In this document: piece after piece, positions 7,175 to 9,837 of the stretch
How positions within the stretch are numbered: position 1 is the stretch's first letter
Layout of the letters: the number at the start of each line of letters is the position of its first letter
From: Candidatus Borrarchaeota archaeon
GTDB lineage: Archaea > Asgardarchaeota > Sifarchaeia > Borrarchaeales > Borrarchaeaceae
Direction of reading: 5' to 3'
Assembly (NCBI GenBank): GCA_016840645.1
Contig: JAEORY010000113.1
Coordinates: 1 to 9,837 of the forward strand
Length of the DNA stretch: 9,837 bases
Position numbers and translations under genes: made by a program
Notes under the pieces: model-generated
Seen by the model: the letters and a program-made list of their open reading frames with translations, nothing else
Told to the model about the DNA's origin: nothing
Databases searched by the model: none

Positions 7175-7585
7175 ATGGGAATTAAAAAAACAAAAAAGGT
7201 CATCCTTCTTACCGGTCGATCGATTGAGCAAGGAGTTTCTTTAGAGGGCGAGAAACTTACACGCGGATATGCCCTTAGCACGGGAATCTGTGAAATCGAT
7301 CCCGAGGACATGAAAGAACTAGGAATATATGATGGGGACACCGTGAAAGTTAAAACTAATCACGGACAGGTCTTAGTAAGCGGAATTGAGGCGATTCAGG
7401 CTCCACACAGAGGAATTGTATTCATACCGATGGGACTTTACGCAAACGCGGTGATCAATCCAGAGACTGACAGTACCGGGATGCCCTCGTACAAGGGAGT
7501 CGAAGCCATCATTGAACCAGCTCCTAATGAGAGGGTACTAGCACCTAAGGCACTAATGAAGAAAATCATGCCGCTCAAAAAATGA
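7175..7585 (+). CDS. fwdD: Formylmethanofuran dehydrogenase subunit D (molybdopterin-dinucleotide-binding domain)
   Basis: The 136-residue protein is one molybdopterin-dinucleotide-binding beta-barrel domain, as in FwdD/FmdD. It matches the family by LLTGRSIEQG near the N-terminus, EIDPEDMKELGIYDGDTVKV at 40-59, GIVFIPMGLYAN at 80-91, and TGMPSYKGV at 101-109. In the enzyme, FwdB and FwdD together hold the W/Mo-bispterin centre where CO2 is reduced to formate before transfer to methanofuran. The ATG at 7175 follows GGTGA with 7 nt spacing. It is the first gene rightward of the divergent region and ends in TGA, 16 nt before fwdB. That TGA is used here as a true stop, showing that UGA is not simply reassigned in this genome. 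Confidence 0.92.
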   Translation: MGIKKTKKVILLTGRSIEQGVSLEGEKLTRGYALSTGICEIDPEDMKELGIYDGDTVKVKTNHGQVLVSGIEAIQAPHRGIVFIPMGLYANAVINPETDSTGMPSYKGVEAIIEPAPNERVLAPKALMKKIMPLKK

Positions 7586-7601
7586 GGAAGTGAACGAAAA
7601 G

Positions 7602-8933
7602 ATGAGCAAACAAACTGTTGTTAAAAACGTAGTATGTCCCTTTTGTGGCTGCCTCTGCGATGATATTGAAATTTATGTTGATTTAAAAGAAAACAAGATT
7701 GTGGAAACTGCAAATGCCTGTGTCTTAGGCACAGCAAAATTCATGTCAGCCAATAATGTATCTCACAGAATCACTACTCCAATGATAAGAGAAAATGGGA
7801 AATTCAAAGAAGTGTCCATCGATAAAGCCATAGAAAAGGCCGCACAGATTCTAGTGGATGCCGAATGGCCGTTGCTTTATGGATGGGCTTCAACAGAATG
7901 CGAAGCCCAAAGCGTAGGAGTAGAATTAGCCGAAGAAGTAGGCGGTTGTATGGATCAGACTGCTTCTGTATGTCACGGTCCGTCTATTTTAGGAGTGCAG
8001 GATATTGGATTATCTGGAGCCACTTTAGGAGAAATCATGAATCGCGCAGACTTAATCATTTACTGGGGTTGTAATCCCGTACATGCTCACCCTAGACATA
8101 TGAGTAGATATTCCGTTTATCGAAGAGGATTCTTTACAGAACGTGGTGTTAAAGACAGACTTATGGTTGTGGTAGACCCACGTGAAACGCATACGGCTAA
8201 ATTAGCGAACCTTTACATTCAACCGAAACCAGGTGCGGATTTCGAATTAATAACTGCGATTAGAACTGTGTTAGCAGGTAATGAACTTTCCATCAACGAG
8301 ATAGGTGGAGTTTCTAAGGAAGAAATAATTGAGCTTGTTAATATCTTAAAGAATAGCAAATTAGGAATTGTCTTTTTCGGTCTTGGGCTCACGATGAGTC
8401 GCGGAAAGCATAGAAACATAGATATCGCCTTAAGTCTTGTTCGAGATCTTGCTGCTTTCACCAAATTTCTGATCTGTCCGATGCGAGGGCATTGGAATGT
8501 AACTGGAATCGGTCAGGTCTTAGCTTGGCAAACAGGATATCCATTTGCTGTAGACTTCAGCAGAGGCTATCCGCGTTATGGTCCCGGCGAATTTACCAGC
8601 AATGAAGTATTGGCAAAAGGAGAAGTTGACGCTGCTCTTGTTATTGCGGCGGATGCTGTTGCCAACTTCCCATTAGTAGCAGCAAAACGCCTGGCAGAAA
8701 TTCCCCTTATAGCAATTGACCCTCATCAAACACCTACGACAGAGCTTGCAGATGTTTTACTTCCATGCTCGATAGCTGGTATTGAGGCAGAAGGCACGGG
8801 TTACAGAATGGATGGTGTACCAATTCGTGTTAAAAAAGTAATAGAAGCTCCAGAAGGCTGTCTATCGGATAAAGAAATCTTAGAAAAACTCCTTGAAAAA
8901 GTTAAAGAACTAAAGGCTAAGAAAAAGGCTTAA
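7602..8933 (+). CDS. fwdB: Formylmethanofuran dehydrogenase subunit B (catalytic W/Mo subunit), Cys form
   Basis: The 443-residue protein matches FwdB/FmdB in length. Its N-terminal [4Fe-4S] site is C12-x2-C15-x3-C19 with C40 (CPFCGCLCDD, then ACVLG). The metal-ligand motif is VCHGPS with Cys124 (TGT at 7971-7973). YWGCNPVHAHPRH (about 154-166) and VVVDPRET (about 188-195) are typical pterin-binding segments. It reduces CO2 or oxidises the formyl group at a W/Mo bispterin. I prefer the ATG at 7602, 8 nt after GTGA; the in-frame GTG at 7590 would add four residues but has GAGG too close. FwdB is known as a selenoprotein in some Sec-using archaea, but this copy keeps Cys. FwdA and FwdC, which carry the other active site, are not in the window. 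Confidence 0.94.
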   Translation: MSKQTVVKNVVCPFCGCLCDDIEIYVDLKENKIVETANACVLGTAKFMSANNVSHRITTPMIRENGKFKEVSIDKAIEKAAQILVDAEWPLLYGWASTECEAQSVGVELAEEVGGCMDQTASVCHGPSILGVQDIGLSGATLGEIMNRADLIIYWGCNPVHAHPRHMSRYSVYRRGFFTERGVKDRLMVVVDPRETHTAKLANLYIQPKPGADFELITAIRTVLAGNELSINEIGGVSKEEIIELVNILKNSKLGIVFFGLGLTMSRGKHRNIDIALSLVRDLAAFTKFLICPMRGHWNVTGIGQVLAWQTGYPFAVDFSRGYPRYGPGEFTSNEVLAKGEVDAALVIAADAVANFPLVAAKRLAEIPLIAIDPHQTPTTELADVLLPCSIAGIEAEGTGYRMDGVPIRVKKVIEAPEGCLSDKEILEKLLEKVKELKAKKKA

Positions 8934-8995
8934 ATTTTCATTTTATTTATTCAAGTTTTTATACTAACACAAGAATACACGATCGAAACGAGTAT

Positions 8996-9026
8996 TGCGA
9001 CCAGAAGGTCACAGTTTTCTTCTTTT
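8996..9026 (+). terminator. Likely terminator of fwdDB
   Basis: TGCGACC-AGAA-GGTCACA forms a stem with one C-A mismatch (four core GACC/GGTC pairs plus two outer ones), followed by a T-rich run at 9015-9026. An earlier T-rich stretch right after the fwdB stop (8935-8961) could also act as an archaeal terminator without a hairpin. Confidence 0.45.
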
Positions 9027-9061
9027 AGAATTCGTGAAAATAAAAATCAAAAAAGAGTAAA

Positions 9062-9107
9062 GGACAAAAATAGGGGAATCAGTGAAAAAAATTAGATTTT
9101 GATTCCC
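9062..9107 (-). terminator. Inverted repeat across the stop of the small Cys-rich gene, likely terminator
   Basis: GGGAATCA (9074-9081) and TGATTCCC (9100-9107) form a perfect 8-bp stem, extendable by a G-U pair, around an 18-nt A/T-rich loop. One arm lies inside the last codons and the stop codon of the gene falls in the loop. On the minus strand the stem is followed by CCTATTTTTGTCC, a short U-run, as in a terminator. Its AT-rich loop is longer than usual. Confidence 0.45.
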
Positions 9108-9436
9108 AAGTTGACCTTAGATTCTGCAATTTTCTTTTGAACTACAGAAACAAGAGATTCCATCTCTGCAAGAGATTGTAAGTATTCTTGTCTTTTTTCT
9201 TTCTCTTCCATACAGTTCACCTTCAACGGACAGCTGCTACAGAATTGATTGGTTGTAGCAAATTGACCAAATGTCTCACATGAATATGCCAAATTTGGTT
9301 GATTTGCGGTTTTTACCGCTTCATAGGTAAGACTTTTACCAAATGCACAGATGTCACAACGGTGAACAGTGCAGGTGTCCCAGTTTGGGCACGCAAAAGT
9401 GTTTGTTTCAGATTCAGTAACTTCATTTTGAGCCAT
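9092..9436 (-). CDS. Small Cys-rich protein of unknown function
   Basis: I do not recognise this 114-residue protein. The start is the ATG at 9436, with GGAGG 7 nt upstream; the in-frame ATG at 9442 lies too close to that site. Eight Cys fall in two groups: C16-x5-C22-x4-C27-x2-C30, and C53, C66-x2-C69-x5-C75. The CxxC pairs suggest two metal sites, Zn or Fe-S. Residues 76-106 are charged, with regularly spaced Leu/Val, and would form an amphipathic helix or coiled coil suited to pairing with a partner. There is no signal peptide or membrane segment, so it is probably cytoplasmic. It faces fwdB tail to tail and has its own apparent promoter, so a link to the Fwd/Hdr system is not shown by position. 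Reality of the gene is supported by its start site, its Cys pattern and a following terminator-like repeat. Confidence 0.75.
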   Translation of the reverse strand: MAQNEVTESETNTFACPNWDTCTVHRCDICAFGKSLTYEAVKTANQPNLAYSCETFGQFATTNQFCSSCPLKVNCMEEKEKRQEYLQSLAEMESLVSVVQKKIAESKVNLGIKI

Positions 9437-9527
9437 TAACATTCCTCCATATGAGTTTTAAATGATTTTAATTGATAATTTTCACCTATTGAATTTTTTC
9501 AGTGTTATTTCTACCATAAACGCAAGA

Positions 9528-9536
9528 ATATATAAT
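9528..9536 (-). promoter_or_regulatory. Candidate TATA box of the small Cys-rich gene
   Basis: ATTATATAT on the minus strand, about 90 nt upstream of the ATG at 9436. A start site about 25 nt downstream would leave a leader of roughly 65 nt containing the GGAGG site. Confidence 0.4.
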
Positions 9537-9559
9537 TTTGTCCAAAAATTTTATTTCTA

Positions 9560-9578
9560 AATTTTTGCTGCAAAAATT
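9560..9578. repeat. 19-nt palindrome
   Basis: Nine-base arms AATTTTTGC and GCAAAAATT around a single T. A second CAAAAATT lies at 9543-9550, and a looser inverted repeat (ACAAAAA at 9660-9666, TTTTTGT at 9679-9685) lies further right. Its place upstream of both the minus-strand Cys-rich gene and the gene starting at the right edge suggests a regulator site. The AT-rich background lowers its weight. Confidence 0.5.
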
Positions 9579-9701
9579 AACAATTGTAATACTTCAGTCA
9601 ACTTGATTTAGGCGATTTACTGTGTTGAAAAAGAAAATATTTTTTTTCCTATTTTGTAAACAAAAATTATCAAAAAAGTTTTTGTAAGTAACCATCGACA
9701 A

Positions 9702-9711
9702 TTATTTATAA
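9702..9711 (+). promoter_or_regulatory. Candidate TATA box for the gene at the right edge
   Basis: TTATTTATAA, about 85-100 nt before the candidate start codons at 9794 and 9809. The surrounding region (9437-9793) has no convincing ORF and is very AT-rich, so other TATA-like sites exist. Confidence 0.25.
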
Positions 9712-9793
9712 GTTAACAAAAAATTCACGATTATAATCTTGCACTCTCAGTTGAATATAACAGGACAAAACGAAAAATATTGATTTTTGAAAA

Positions 9794-9837
9794 ATGGGGT
9801 TTACAATTATGGAATTATATTCAGTTCTTTCACATCC
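9794..9837 (+). CDS. Start of a rightward gene cut by the window edge
   Basis: Two in-frame ATG codons (9794 and 9809) open a frame that stays open to the edge, giving MELYSVLSH from the second. No strong Shine-Dalgarno site precedes either. The few residues resemble the opening of ArsR-type winged-helix regulators, but 9-14 codons are too few to name it. Confidence 0.3.
   Translation, partial: MGFTIMELYSVLSH

Noticed and set aside
3075..7585. Reassignment of UGA to Trp or Cys across the genome
   Set aside because: TGA also ends fwdD and mvhD at the expected family C-termini, and Trp and Cys are otherwise encoded by TGG and TGT/TGC, including right next to a UGA.
1..9837. CRISPR array, insertion sequence or attachment site
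   Set aside because: No regularly spaced repeats, transposase or integrase genes, or terminal inverted repeats with target duplications were seen.

Overview
This window looks archaeal. Nearly every gene is preceded by a GGAGG, GAGGG or GGTGA-type Shine-Dalgarno site, the intergenic DNA is AT-rich, and the genes belong to the C1 and heterodisulfide-reductase electron-transfer world: HdrA, HdrD-like, MvhD, FrhB/FdhB-like, polyferredoxins, and formylmethanofuran dehydrogenase B and D. Four in-frame UGA codons sit at conserved cysteine positions in two adjacent genes, which marks an organism that uses selenocysteine (Sec). From memory, the best match is an Asgard archaeon of the Lokiarchaeota type, where HdrA and VhuD/MvhD selenoproteins with several Sec residues have been reported. 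A Sec-using methanogen (Methanococcales) is less likely given this gene order. The assignment is inference.

Layout. Positions 1-6575 are one leftward (minus-strand) gene cluster, read from right to left: a 2x[4Fe-4S] ferredoxin (6333-6575), a polyferredoxin (5575-6333), a full-length HdrA with two UGA/Sec codons (3529-5538), a full-length MvhD with two UGA/Sec codons (3075-3524), an FrhB/FdhB-family flavoprotein (1771-2973), an HdrD-like HdrC-HdrB fusion (554-1714), and the start of a second HdrA-like protein that runs off the left edge (1-538). Most junctions are tight (1-nt overlap, then gaps of 36, 4, 56 and 15 nt). The exception is the 97-nt stretch after mvhD, which holds two strong hairpins and is the best place in the window for a SECIS element.

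A roughly 600-bp gene-free divergent promoter region (6576-7174) separates this cluster from two rightward genes, fwdD (7175-7585) and fwdB (7602-8933). FwdB keeps a normal cysteine at its metal-ligand position. A hairpin followed by a T-rich run downstream of fwdB looks like a terminator. A small Cys-rich protein of unknown function lies on the minus strand (9092-9436). An AT-rich promoter region containing a 19-nt palindrome follows, and the first codons of a rightward gene appear at the right edge.

How the parts may work together (inference). FwdB/FwdD form the tungsten/molybdenum pterin part of a CO2-reducing or formyl-oxidising enzyme. The two polyferredoxins would wire it to HdrA. HdrA, with MvhD, the FdhB-like protein and the HdrD-like protein, would form a flavin-based electron-bifurcating unit. 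This is the same set of modules found in the large Hdr-Fmd-Fdh assemblies of methanogens. A standard gene caller would break hdrA into two ORFs and cut mvhD to its last 60 residues, so the main biology here is easy to miss.
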